Notes under the pieces: generated by a model | Told to the model about the DNA's origin: nothing | What the model saw: only the letters and a program-made list of their open reading frames with translations | Databases searched by the model: none | NCBI GenBank assembly: GCA_963772225.1 | Contig: CAVYWD010000001.1 | Coordinates: forward strand, 372,001-436,000 | Origin: CAVYWD01 sp963772225 | GTDB taxonomy: Bacteria > Myxococcota > Myxococcia > Myxococcales > UBA5297 | Length of the DNA stretch: 64,000 nt | Reading direction: 5' to 3' | Shown: piece after piece, positions 24,122-34,605 of the stretch | How the letters are laid out: every line of letters starts with the position of its first letter | Numbering within the stretch: the first letter of the stretch is position 1 | Translations under genes and position numbers: made by a program

Positions 24122-25111
24122 ATGAAACGAGCCAAAAAGCCCGCGAACGCCGGCTTCCCAAGCGCAGGCGCGGCATTGCCCGCCGGGCGCGCGCGCCGCC
24201 ATCGGATCTTCATTCTCGGCCCCGGCCGCCTCGGCGGCACTCTCGCCCATGCGCTCGCCCGCGCCGGCCACTCCGTGGCGCTCTGGGGCCGCGCTGGCCC
24301 CGAGCGCCGCGCCCCGCACTTCGTCCCCATCGAGGCCGACTGCGTCCTCCTCACCGTCCCCGACGGCGCCATCGCCCAAGTCGCCCGCGAGCGCCAATCC
24401 GACTTCCGCCACGGCCAGGTCATCGCGCACTGCTCGGGCGCCCTCGGCCTCGGCGTCCTCGCCCCCGCCACCGCGCAGGGGGCGCACGTGGGCTCCCTGC
24501 ATCCCCTCTGCGCCATTCCGAGCCCGACCGCCAGCCTCTCCGGCGCCTTTGCCGCCATCGACGGCGACGCCAAGGCCTTGCGGCTGCTCTCATCGCTCGC
24601 CCGCGAAGCCGGCCTGACGCCCTTCCGCCTCGCCCCCGATCGCCGCGCGCTCTACCACGCCGCGGCCGCCATGGCCTCCAACGGCCTCGTGGCGCTCGCG
24701 GACGAGGCGGCGGCGCTGCTCGCCGACTGCGGTTTGCCTCGGGCCAAGGCGCTCCAGGCGCTCATCCCGCTGATCCGCTCCGCGCTCTCCGGCCTCGAGC
24801 GCGAGGGCCTGCCGCGGGCGCTCACCGGCCCCATTGCGCGCGGCGACGCCGCCGTGGTGGAAGCCCACCTCGCGGCCCTCTCGAAGAGCGCCTCGGCCAC
24901 GGCGCCGCTCATCTACCGGGCGCTGGCCCTGGCGCTGGTGCGCGTCTCCGAGGACCTGGGCCGCGCGCACGAGGCCGACCTCTCGCGCGTGCTCGAGGCG
25001 CTGGTCAGCCCAGCTCGCCCCGGTAGAGACCGCGGCTCGCGGCGTAGGCAAGCACCTCGCGCGGCGCCAGCGCCGAGGCGTCCTCGCCCTTCGCCAGTTT
25101 CTGGCGGATGA
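24122..25111 (+). CDS. Rossmann-like and DUF2520 domain protein
   Basis: The N-terminal half is a dinucleotide-binding Rossmann fold (FILGPGRLGGTLAHALARAG, then LLTVPDGAIAQVA and VIAHCSGALG). The second half is the helical DUF2520 domain, as in proteins related to ketopantoate and prephenate dehydrogenases (HPLCAIPSPTASLSGAFAAI, YHAAAAMASNGLVALADEAA). Myxobacteria usually carry one copy. An oxidoreductase role is likely, but the substrate is unknown. The last 35 residues are Arg/Pro-rich and overlap nadD on the opposite strand by 107 bases, so the native end may be near 25,010 with the stop lost or displaced. Confidence 0.82.
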   Translation: MKRAKKPANAGFPSAGAALPAGRARRHRIFILGPGRLGGTLAHALARAGHSVALWGRAGPERRAPHFVPIEADCVLLTVPDGAIAQVARERQSDFRHGQVIAHCSGALGLGVLAPATAQGAHVGSLHPLCAIPSPTASLSGAFAAIDGDAKALRLLSSLAREAGLTPFRLAPDRRALYHAAAAMASNGLVALADEAAALLADCGLPRAKALQALIPLIRSALSGLEREGLPRALTGPIARGDAAVVEAHLAALSKSASATAPLIYRALALALVRVSEDLGRAHEADLSRVLEALVSPARPGRDRGSRRRQAPRAAPAPRRPRPSPVSGG

Positions 25112-25559
25112 GCGTGGAGCTCACCTCCGGCAGCGCCGGCCCCGCCGCGCGCGGCGTCGGGTAACCGGCCCGCGCCACCACCACCAGCTCCGCCAATTGC
25201 TCCACCCGGTCGAAGGACTTCCACTTCGAGGTCTCGGACAGGATGTCCGAGCCGACGATGAGCAGGAACCGGTGCTCGGGGTGGCGCGCGGTGAGCCGCT
25301 CCAGCGTGTCGACCGTGCGACCGCCCGGCACCTCGCGCTCGACGTCGCAGACCTCCACGCCGCCCGCGAACCGCGCCGCCGCGAGCTCGCACATCCGCAG
25401 CCGGTCCTCGAAGGGCGCGAGCCTCTTCGCGAACGGGTGCTGGTACACCGGCATCAGCCAGACCTCGTCCACCTCCCGCGTCGACAGGACGTAGTAGGCG
25501 TTCATCAGATGGCCGACGTGGGGCGGGTTGAACGAGCCGCCGAGCAGGGCGATGCGCAA
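25005..25559 (-). CDS. nadD: Nicotinate-nucleotide adenylyltransferase NadD
   Basis: NadD joins nicotinate mononucleotide and ATP to form deamido-NAD in NAD synthesis. The 184-residue protein has the nucleotidyltransferase head GGSFNPPHVGHL (HxGH), the LMPVYQHPFAKRL substrate loop, and the C-terminal SSTLIRQKL (ISxTxxR-like). I chose the TTG at 25,559 because AAGGAG lies about 9 bases upstream and the protein then begins directly at RIALLGG; the longer frame from 25,601 adds 14 unlikely residues. It converges with and overlaps the DUF2520 gene. Confidence 0.9.
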   Translation of the reverse strand: MRIALLGGSFNPPHVGHLMNAYYVLSTREVDEVWLMPVYQHPFAKRLAPFEDRLRMCELAAARFAGGVEVCDVEREVPGGRTVDTLERLTARHPEHRFLLIVGSDILSETSKWKSFDRVEQLAELVVVARAGYPTPRAAGPALPEVSSTLIRQKLAKGEDASALAPREVLAYAASRGLYRGELG

Positions 25560-25620
25560 AGGCCTTTCTCCTTCGGCGAAGGCGGCCGATTGTGGGCCCA
25601 AGCGGCGCCGCGGGTGAAGC

Positions 25621-26285
25621 CTAATCGCCGGTGCCGACGCTCAGCTTGTTCCGCGACGGAAGCTCGACGGGCATGCGCGACAGCTCCTTGCCGTCCAACG
25701 CCAGCGCGACGAACTGGGCGCGCTCGCCGTCCAGCTCCAGCAGCGCGCAGGTCTTCGGCCCGTCCCCACCCACCGCCCCGGCGTGACGAAGACCCGCGGG
25801 CCGATGCACACCACGCCGGGCTCGCGGCTCTTGCCGTGCACGAGGAAGGTAGCGGTCACGATGTCGTCCCGCGTCAGGTCTGCCTTGTCGTGCACCAGGC
25901 ACGCGAGCTTGTCGCCCACCATCTCGATGAGCGCGTGCGGCGAGCTCGGGTCCTGGTACTGCAGGCATCCCCGCTCCGGCACCCGCGCCAGGCGCCCGAG
26001 GAAGGTCTCGATGGGGCCAGTGGGAAGCTTGTGCGCCGCGCCCCCGGCTTCCGCGTGCGCCGCCTTGGCGACGTAGGCGAAGACGTCCACCAGGAAGTCG
26101 ATGTCCGTGTATTCCTCGCGGCCGCGCTTGGCGACCCGCATTCTCGCCACCAGCTCGTCGACGTCCTTGTAGCGCCCGCCCAGGAAGAAGAGCTTGGCGG
26201 CCCCCTTCTCGGCGAGGAGCAGCTGGCTCGCGCGCTCCAGCGCGTCGATGTCCCCGAGACTGTCGGCGATGAGCCCGACCTTCAC
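25621..26285 (-). CDS. Conserved hypothetical protein with a frameshift near the 3' end
   Basis: The protein begins MKVGLIADSLGDIDALERAS and contains KLFFLGGRYKDVDELVARM, DIDFLVDVFAYVAK and CLVHDKADLTRDDIVTATFL. This resembles the strand-helix start of metallophosphoesterase-like proteins (the D in ADSLGD and GG in FLGG), but the full metal-ligand set is not evident. Near 25,778, one missing C in a run (plus strand CCGCCCCGG) shifts the frame. In the neighbouring frame the protein continues as VGGDGPKTCALLELDGERAQ and ends at 25,621. It lies 15 bases downstream of namZ on the same strand. Function unknown. Confidence 0.65.
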
Positions 26286-26300
26286 CGCGCTCCCCCCTTC

Positions 26301-27491
26301 TCAATAGGCGAGGTATCGCCCTCGAATGGAGGCGAACTGCGCGAGCTCCTCGGAGAAGCCCGCCATGCAGTCGTCCAAGCTCTTCCCCGCGTCCACGGCC
26401 TTGCGCACCGCGTCCGTGCCGCACAGGAGGTCGATGGCCGGCTTGTCGTCCACGAACTCGTAGCGCTCGGTGCGCCAGCGGAAGGCGCCGCCGCCGACCT
26501 CGCGCGCCGCGCGCAGGACCGCGATGCCGGTCCGCACCGGCAGAAAGCGACGGCGATCCTCGACGTGGAGCATCGCGCCCCCGCACGACTGGCCCGCGTG
26601 TTTCTGGAACGTGGGCCGAAAGCTCATGGGGCGGACCTTCACGCCGGGCAGCGACTCGCGCCGCAGCGCCTCCGCGAACCGCTCCGGGTTCAGGAACGGC
26701 GCCCCGACGATCTCGAACGGCCGCGTCGTCCCGCGCCCCTCGGAGAGGTTCGTCCCTTCCACCATGCACAGGCCCGGGTAGACGAGCGCGGTATCGACCG
26801 TGGGCATGTTGGGCGACGGGGGCACGAACGGCAGGCCGGTCGCCTCCCAGAAATCCCCTCGCCGCCAGCCCTCGCAAGGCACCACGGTGAGCTCGCACCC
26901 GATGCCGTGGCGCTCGTTGAACAGGCGCGCCAGCTCGCCGGCGGTCATCCCGTGGCGATTCGGCAGAGGGAAGAGCCCCACGAAGCTCTCGAACCCGGGG
27001 TGGACCAGGTTGCCCTCCACCGCCTCGCCGCCGATGGGGTTCGGCCGGTCCAGGACATAGAAGGCGAGCTTCGCGCGCGCCGCGGCCCGCATGCACAGCG
27101 CCATCGTATACACGTATGTGTAATACCGACTGCCGACGTCCTGGATGTCGAAGACCAGCGCGTCGAGGCCCCGGAGCGAGTCCTCCGAAGGCGAGAGCGA
27201 TTCGAGGCGGTCGCCGTAGAGCGAATACACCCGCGCGCCGGTCGCCGGGTCGACGCCCCCGCCCACCTCCACCATGTCCTGCGCCTCGCCGCGAACGCCG
27301 TGCTCGGGCCCGAAGAGCGCCGCGAGCGTCACGCCGGGAGCACCGGCGAGCAGGTCCGCCAGGTGGCGGAAGTCGCGGTCGACGCTCGTCGGGTTGCAGA
27401 CGGCTCCGACCCGCTTCCCCTTGAGCGGCGCGAACCGCTGCGCCCAAAGCACCTCGAGCCCGGTGCGCATGGCGTTCTGGCGGAGCGTCAC
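26301..27491 (-). CDS. namZ: DUF1343 protein, NamZ-type exo-beta-N-acetylmuramidase
   Basis: NamZ enzymes (family GH171) remove terminal N-acetylmuramic acid from peptidoglycan fragments during cell-wall recycling. The 396-residue protein shows family motifs: VCNPTSVDRDFRHLADLL, LFGPEHGVRGEAQDM, FDIQDVGSRYYTYVYTM, LDRPNPIGGEAVEGN, FPLPNRHGMTAGELA, GTTRPFEIVGAPFLNP. The GTG start overlaps the stop of the upstream TPR lipoprotein gene (GTGA), implying coupled translation. No signal peptide is seen, so it probably acts in the cytoplasm. Confidence 0.88.
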   Translation of the reverse strand: MTLRQNAMRTGLEVLWAQRFAPLKGKRVGAVCNPTSVDRDFRHLADLLAGAPGVTLAALFGPEHGVRGEAQDMVEVGGGVDPATGARVYSLYGDRLESLSPSEDSLRGLDALVFDIQDVGSRYYTYVYTMALCMRAAARAKLAFYVLDRPNPIGGEAVEGNLVHPGFESFVGLFPLPNRHGMTAGELARLFNERHGIGCELTVVPCEGWRRGDFWEATGLPFVPPSPNMPTVDTALVYPGLCMVEGTNLSEGRGTTRPFEIVGAPFLNPERFAEALRRESLPGVKVRPMSFRPTFQKHAGQSCGGAMLHVEDRRRFLPVRTGIAVLRAAREVGGGAFRWRTERYEFVDDKPAIDLLCGTDAVRKAVDAGKSLDDCMAGFSEELAQFASIRGRYLAY

Positions 27492-28939
27492 TTCTGAGGA
27501 CCCAGGACGAACTCGAAGGTCGGGGCCTTCTTCACCTTCGGGTAGCGCGCGTCTTTGAGGGAGAAGTAGACCAGCGCGCCGAGGATCTCGTCGTGGAGCG
27601 TGTCCTCGACGGTCTCCACCTGCGTGACCTTGCCGTCTTCGCCGATGGCCACGCGCACCCGGAGCTTGCCACCCGCCGCGCGCCCCTGCTTGGCGCGCTC
27701 GCGGTAGCTCTTCTGCAGCCGGCCGAACACCTGGCCGTAGACCGCGTTGACGTCGCCCGCGAGCGCCGCCTCCGGCAGGAGCGCCTTGGCTTCCAGGTCC
27801 TTGAGCTCCGCCGCCGCCTCCGCCGCGCCCTTCGCCCTGGCGGCCCGGTAGGCCTCGATGGCGCTGATGAGCTCGTCGCGGTCGCGCTCCGCGCGGGCCA
27901 GCGCGAGGGCGAGCGCGGCGTCGCCGGGCTTGCGCTCGGCGGCCTTGCGGAGAGCCGCCTCGGCACCGTCGACGTCGCCGTCAGCCTTCTTGAGCTCCGC
28001 GATGCGCATCAGCGGCTCAACGCTCTGCGGCGAGAGCAGGCCGACCTTCTCCAGCGCCCGAACCTCCTGGTCCGGCCGCTTCAGCTCCCGGTAAAGCCCC
28101 GCGAGCACCTGGGCCGTCGCCAGGTCCTGGGAAAACGCCATGGCCGCCTCGTACTGCTCGACGGCCCCCGCGAAGTCCTTCTTCTCTTCCTTCATCTTCG
28201 CCAGCGCGAGGTGCGCGTCGCGGTCGCGCGGGTTCGACTCCAGCATCTTCGAGGTGAGTCGGACGGCCGCGTCGGAGTCGTTGGCCTCGACGGCGATGCG
28301 CGCGAGCGCCGCGGTGGTCGCGAGGTCGTCGCCGTCGAGCTCCAGCGCCTTCTCGAGCACGGCCTTCGCCGCCGGATCCTTGAGCGCGGCGAGCGTCAGC
28401 CCCAGCCCGCTCACTGCCTCCTGCCAGTCCGGCGCAGTGGAGAGGACGGCCTGGTACGCCGCCTTGGCCTCGGAGAGCTTGCCGCGCAGGCGGAGGACGT
28501 CGGCCTTGCCCACCAGCGCCGGGACGAAGCCCTGGCGCGCCCTGAGCGCCCGGTCGAAGTCGCCGTCCGCCTGGTCGAGGAAGCCTCGCCACTGGGCGTA
28601 GATGGCGCCGGAGAGCGCCCAGGGCCAGGGCTCGTCGAGATTCATCTTGGCGACTTGCGCCACCTCCTGCCACGCGTCCTCGCGCGGCGCGCCGGTCCAC
28701 GCCGCCAAGAGCCGCGGCAAGACGTCCAGGGGACGCGAGCGCGATTGCTCCAAATACTGCTGCCGGAGCTTGGCGCCTTCGCCCCGGCGAGCGCGCGCGG
28801 CGACGGACCGCACCTCGGCCGCCACCGCGCGGTCCTGGGCGAGCTGGCGACTCTCGGCGGGCCCCAGCGGCGTCGGCCGGGTCTGTGCACCGCTGGCGCA
28901 TGCGCTCACGGCCAGGGCTGCGAGCATCGCGTGGCGCAT
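27488..28939 (-). CDS. TPR-repeat lipoprotein with a TonB/AgmX-like C-terminal domain
   Basis: The ATG at 28,939 is preceded by GGAGG 10 bases upstream and starts a lipoprotein signal (MRHAMLAALAVSAC, lipobox VSAC). A run of tetratricopeptide-like helices occupies residues 80-370 (AQWRGFLDQADGDFDRALRA, AKAAYQAVLSTAPDWQEAVS). It ends in a TonB-like or AgmX/PglI-type domain: VNAVYGQVFGRLQKSYRERA, KLRVRVAIGEDGKVTQVETV, FSLKDARYPKV. Such proteins are frequent in myxobacteria and act in envelope complexes; the specific partner is unknown. It is coupled to namZ. Confidence 0.82.
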   Translation of the reverse strand: MRHAMLAALAVSACASGAQTRPTPLGPAESRQLAQDRAVAAEVRSVAARARRGEGAKLRQQYLEQSRSRPLDVLPRLLAAWTGAPREDAWQEVAQVAKMNLDEPWPWALSGAIYAQWRGFLDQADGDFDRALRARQGFVPALVGKADVLRLRGKLSEAKAAYQAVLSTAPDWQEAVSGLGLTLAALKDPAAKAVLEKALELDGDDLATTAALARIAVEANDSDAAVRLTSKMLESNPRDRDAHLALAKMKEEKKDFAGAVEQYEAAMAFSQDLATAQVLAGLYRELKRPDQEVRALEKVGLLSPQSVEPLMRIAELKKADGDVDGAEAALRKAAERKPGDAALALALARAERDRDELISAIEAYRAARAKGAAEAAAELKDLEAKALLPEAALAGDVNAVYGQVFGRLQKSYRERAKQGRAAGGKLRVRVAIGEDGKVTQVETVEDTLHDEILGALVYFSLKDARYPKVKKAPTFEFVLGPQK

Positions 28940-29340
28940 CGCTGTCGACCTCCGGTAAAGCGGGCGCCCGGAACTGCGCCGGCGCCCTGGGGTTCGCGCG
29001 TCTCGCCCCTCGAGAGGAGCGAGCGGGCCGCTTACTGTACGGCATGCAGAACCCCTCCGAAAGCCTCGCAGGCGAAGCGGCCAGCCGAGCAATCGGCGGG
29101 CCATAAGCTGGGCTTTGGGAATCCATCGCGCGGCCCTTTGGCGCGCACGGTCGCCCTTCGGCCGCCCCGAGGCCCGCTTTTTTGCTTTACCCCTCCGATA
29201 GAGCCGTGTAGTAGGAACGACGCCCCTGGCCCCCAAGTTCCGAGGCTCGCCCGGCGGTCGATGGCCCTTAGGCCATAAGGACGGGCGCTCCGGTCGATCC
29301 CTGGAACTTATAGGCCTCTTTCAGAGCAGAAGGAGCTGTG

Positions 29341-29610
29341 ATGAGCACCGAGTCCCCCGCCCCCGTCAAGAAGGCCAAGAAGTTCCGCGGCATCGTCCCC
29401 ATCGAGCGGGATCGCTGCAAAGGCTGTGGTTTCTGCATCGAATATTGTCCGCTGGGCGCCCTGGCTCTCGAGTCGGGCTACAACTCCAAGGGTTACCACC
29501 CCCCGTATCTGGCCAAGCCCGAGCTCTGCAATGGCTGCGACATGTGCGGCCTGTACTGCCCGGACTTCGCCATCTACGGCTACCGCGAGAAGATCGAGGA
29601 GGCCGCGTAA
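29341..29610 (+). CDS. korD: Ferredoxin-type delta subunit of a four-subunit 2-oxoacid:ferredoxin oxidoreductase
   Basis: An 89-residue protein with two 4Fe-4S motifs, CKGCGFCIEYCP and CNGCDMCGLYCP. It is the electron-transfer subunit of a KorABCD-type enzyme that oxidises 2-oxoglutarate (or a related oxoacid) to the acyl-CoA with reduction of ferredoxin. GAAGGAG stands just before the ATG, and korA follows after 3 bases. It starts the operon korDABC. The substrate cannot be fixed from sequence alone. Confidence 0.88.
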   Translation: MSTESPAPVKKAKKFRGIVPIERDRCKGCGFCIEYCPLGALALESGYNSKGYHPPYLAKPELCNGCDMCGLYCPDFAIYGYREKIEEAA

Positions 29611-29613
29611 CAC

Positions 29614-30771
29614 ATGAAGGCAGATCCCAAGGGAGTATTGACCGGAGCTCACTACCTCGACGGCGACCACGCTTGTAGCGAGGGCGCGCTCGCCGCCGGA
29701 TGCCGGTTCTCGGCCGGCTATCCCATCACCCCGTCCACCGAAGTGGTGGAGCGGCTCGCCAGCCGCTTTCCGCGCGTGGGCGGGACGTTCATCCAGATGG
29801 AGGACGAGCTCGCCGCTTCCATCGCCGTGCTCGGAGGCGCGTGGGGCGGGGCCAAGGCCATCACCGTCACGTCGGGCCCCGGCTTCTCGCTCATGATGGA
29901 GCACATCGGCCTCGCGGCGATGACCGAGACGCCGGTGGTCTACATCGACGTGCAGCGCGGCGGTCCCTCCACGGGCCTGCCGACCATGCCGGCTCAGGCG
30001 GACATGATGCAGGTGCGCTGGGGCAGCCACGGCGACTACCGCGTCATCGCCCTGTGCCCCAACTCGCCGCAGGAGTGCTTCGACCTGACCTTCCTCGCCT
30101 TCAATCTCAGCGAGGAGTACCGGGTTCCGGTCTTCGTGATGCTCGACGAGGTCGTCGGCCACATGACCGAAAAGGTGGTCATTCCTTCGGCCGACCAGCT
30201 CAACGTCACGCCGCGGCGCTTCACCCAGAACAAGCCGGGCTCCTTCAAGCTGTTCCAACCTGGCGCCGACATGGTCCCGGACATGGCGAAGGCCGGCGAC
30301 GGCTACCGCATGCACGTGACCGGCCTGACGCACGACGAGCGCGGCTACCCGGCCATGACCGTGCCGGCTCAGGACAAGCTCATCCGCCGGCTCATCGACA
30401 AGATCGACAAGAACGCCGAGAAGATCGTCCGCGTCGAGGAGAAGAACACCGAGGACGCGGAGGTGGTGGTCGTCTCCTACGGCATCACCTCACGAATCGC
30501 CGAGCGCGCCATCTCCATGGCGCGGGAGAAGGGCGTCAAAGTCGGCGGGCTGCGCCTCATCACCGCCTGGCCGTTCCCCGAGCGCCGCATCAAGGAGCTC
30601 TCGGCGAAGATCAAGGGCTTCGTGGTGCCGGAGATCAACATGGGCCAGATGGTGCTCGAGGTGGAGCGGCTGGCGGCAGGCAAGTGCAAGACCCGGGCAG
30701 TCACGCATCCTGGCGGGACCGTCCACGATCCGAAGACGATCGCGGATGCGATCATGGAGGTTGCGCGATGA
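29614..30771 (+). CDS. korA: 2-oxoacid:ferredoxin oxidoreductase alpha subunit
   Basis: This 385-residue subunit carries the pyrimidine-binding domain of the thiamine diphosphate enzyme (GCRFSAGYPITPSTEVVERL, IQMEDELAASIAVLGG, DVQRGGPSTGLPTMPAQADM) and the transketolase C-like domain (VVVVSYGITSRIAERAI, LRLITAWPFPERRI, VVPEINMGQMVLEVER). Length and motif order match KorA of the four-subunit class. Its TGA overlaps the ATG of korB. Confidence 0.92.
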   Translation: MKADPKGVLTGAHYLDGDHACSEGALAAGCRFSAGYPITPSTEVVERLASRFPRVGGTFIQMEDELAASIAVLGGAWGGAKAITVTSGPGFSLMMEHIGLAAMTETPVVYIDVQRGGPSTGLPTMPAQADMMQVRWGSHGDYRVIALCPNSPQECFDLTFLAFNLSEEYRVPVFVMLDEVVGHMTEKVVIPSADQLNVTPRRFTQNKPGSFKLFQPGADMVPDMAKAGDGYRMHVTGLTHDERGYPAMTVPAQDKLIRRLIDKIDKNAEKIVRVEEKNTEDAEVVVVSYGITSRIAERAISMAREKGVKVGGLRLITAWPFPERRIKELSAKIKGFVVPEINMGQMVLEVERLAAGKCKTRAVTHPGGTVHDPKTIADAIMEVAR

Positions 30772-31637
30772 GCGGGGCAGTCGAGCAGCAGAATCCGGTC
30801 AACGAGTTCTTGCGGATGGACCGCATGCCCACCATCTGGTGCCCGGGCTGCGGCATTGGCACGACGGTCAACTGCTTCACGCGCGCGCTGACCGAGTGCG
30901 GCAAGAACCTGGACAAGGTGGCCGTCGTCTCGGGCATCGGCTGCACCGGCCGCGTCGCGGGCTACCTGAACCTCGACTCGTACCACACGACCCACGGGCG
31001 GGCCATTCCGTTCGCCACCGGCCTGAAGCTCGCGCAGCCCGAGCTCGACGTCATCGTCTATTCCGGCGACGGCGACCTCAGCGCCATCGGCGGCAACCAC
31101 TTCATCCACGCCGCCCGCCGCAACATGGACATGCTGGTAGTGTGCGTGAACAACTTCACCTACGGTATGACCGGCGGGCAGGTGACGCCGACCACGCCGG
31201 AGCCGGCCATCGCCTCGACCACGCCCTACGGCGCGTTCGAGCACCCGTTCAGCCTGCCCTACCTCGCCGACTCCTGCGGCGCGGTCTACGTGGCGCGCTG
31301 GACGGCCTACCACGTCCGCCAGCTCGCCAAGTCGATGCAGGAGGCCTTGGGCAAGAAGGGCTTCCGGTTCATCGAGATCATCGCGCCCTGCCCCACGCTC
31401 TACCTGCGCCGCAACAAGCTCGGCGAGGGCGTGGACGACCTCGAGTACTTCAAGGACAAGAGCGTGGTGAAGAACGGCGCCGACACGCGCGAGACCGATC
31501 TTCAGTACCGCGACCAGATCGTCGTGGGCAAGTTCGTCGACCGCGAGCGGCCCACCTTCCTCGACGCCATGGACGCGCGGATGAAGGAAGCGCTCGGCCC
31601 CAAGTACGTGCCATACGTCGGCCCCATGAAGGCCTAA
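30768..31637 (+). CDS. korB: 2-oxoacid:ferredoxin oxidoreductase beta subunit (thiamine diphosphate-binding)
   Basis: The 289-residue protein begins with WCPGCGIGTTVNCFTRAL (one Cys ligand set is typical of the family), then SGIGCTGRVAGYLNLDSYHT and the thiamine-diphosphate/Mg motif GDGDLSAIGGNHFIHAARRN...VNNFTYGMTGGQ. It forms the catalytic site together with KorA. The start overlaps korA (ATGA). Confidence 0.92.
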   Translation: MSGAVEQQNPVNEFLRMDRMPTIWCPGCGIGTTVNCFTRALTECGKNLDKVAVVSGIGCTGRVAGYLNLDSYHTTHGRAIPFATGLKLAQPELDVIVYSGDGDLSAIGGNHFIHAARRNMDMLVVCVNNFTYGMTGGQVTPTTPEPAIASTTPYGAFEHPFSLPYLADSCGAVYVARWTAYHVRQLAKSMQEALGKKGFRFIEIIAPCPTLYLRRNKLGEGVDDLEYFKDKSVVKNGADTRETDLQYRDQIVVGKFVDRERPTFLDAMDARMKEALGPKYVPYVGPMKA

Positions 31638-31670
31638 GCCCTGCGGGCTCAACTCTGGAGACATCCACAC

Positions 31671-32223
31671 ATGGGACCTACTGAAATCAAGAATCGGCGG
31701 CCTCGGCGGCCAAGGCGTCATCCTCGGCGGCATCATCATCGGCAAGGCCGCGGCGCTCTTCGACAACAAGTACTCCACGCTGACCCAGGCCTTCGGGCCC
31801 GAGGCGCGCGGCTCCGCCTGCTCCGCTCAGGTGGTGGTCGACAAGGAGCCCATCCTCTACCCGTACGTCCACCACCCGCACATCATGGTGACGATGAGCC
31901 AGGACGCCTTCGCGAAGTTCGGCCCCGAGCTGCGCGAGGACGGCTTGCTGCTCATCGAAGAGGACTTGGTCAAGCCCACGAACCTCCCCAAGGGCGTCAA
32001 GGTCCTCGGCGTGCCGGCCACCCGGTACGCGGAGGAGCTGGGCAAGAAGATGGTGCTCAACATCGTGATGGTGGGCTTCTTCACCGGCGTCACCGGCCTC
32101 TTGAGCGAGGACGCGGTGCGCAAGGCGGTGGGGGACTCCGTGCCACCCGCCACGGTCGAGCTCAACATGAAGGCTTTCAACAAGGGCCTCGAGCACGGCA
32201 AGAAGCTCATGGGCAAGGCGTAG
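31671..32223 (+). CDS. korC: 2-oxoacid:ferredoxin oxidoreductase gamma subunit with a frameshift near its start
   Basis: After ATG GGA CCT ACT GAA ATC AAG an extra A (AAGAATCGGC, expected AAGATCGGC, at about 31,692) moves the frame. The following bases in the +1 frame read IGGLGGQGVILGGIIIGKAA and FDNKYSTLTQAFGPEARGSA, the characteristic gamma-subunit start (GxGGQG). This joins the clean frame VDKEPILYPYVHHPHIMVTM...ELNMKAFNKGLEHGKKLMGK. Reading across, the protein is about 183 residues, normal for KorC. The sister subunits are intact, so an assembly error is as likely as a real mutation. Confidence 0.85.
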
Positions 32224-32692
32224 CGAGGGTTTCCTCACCCCCAACCTCTTCCCCGCTCGCGAGGAGGGGGCGAAGAGGGCGCCAACGCTTCCTCACCGGC
32301 CGCCCGCTCCTCCTTTCGCGAGGGGCGGGCGGCTCCTTATTTCGCGCTCGGGAATTCGCGCGCGCTTTGCGCTCCTCGAGCGCCCGAGCTCGGGCGCTCG
32401 CATCGAGGCTCTCCTCTGGGCCGTGACCGGCGGGCCTTTGGCTTGACTTCGGGCAATGCACCCGGAATAAGTCCGATGAGTTGGCGGAAGGCGAACGACG
32501 GTGGGCAGAGCGCCGCGGGGGGCGCGAGGCCCCCCAGCGCTCGCTGGATGAACAGCCTAGCCGGCGCTGTTTCCGGCAAGTGGGGCCCTCGCGAGCGGCG
32601 CGCGAGGGCTCTTTCCTTGGAGAGCCGAAGTGAGCGCGCGAGCGCTCGCGCCCCTCCTCAACGAGAACTTTCCTCACGAGAAAGACCGGAGC
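32224..32692. other. Intergenic region with GC-rich hairpins between the two oxidoreductase operons
   Basis: No protein-like frame is seen. At 32,236-32,275 the sequence CCTCACCCCCAACCTCTTC then a pairing GAGGAGGGGG forms a hairpin of a type that recurs near 53,779. At about 32,300-32,337 GCCGCCCG and CGGGCGGC flank a second, stronger hairpin that could end the first operon. The right part must contain the promoter of the second operon, but I cannot place it. Confidence 0.5.
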
Positions 32693-34555
<1,863 letters not shown>

Positions 34556-34605
34556 GCGCCTCCAGACCTCCAGAAACCGCACACGACCTTTTGCGAGAAA
34601 ACGTC

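Noticed and set aside
24834..27497. A plus-strand open frame of 887 codons across nadD, the hypothetical gene and namZ.
   Set aside because: It is antisense to three well-supported minus-strand genes, and its product is a low-information Arg/Pro/Ala/His mix typical of shadow frames in GC-rich DNA.
27593..29278. A plus-strand frame of 561 codons opposite the TPR lipoprotein gene.
   Set aside because: It is antisense to a TPR gene with a signal peptide and ribosome-binding site, and its product has no domain-like features.
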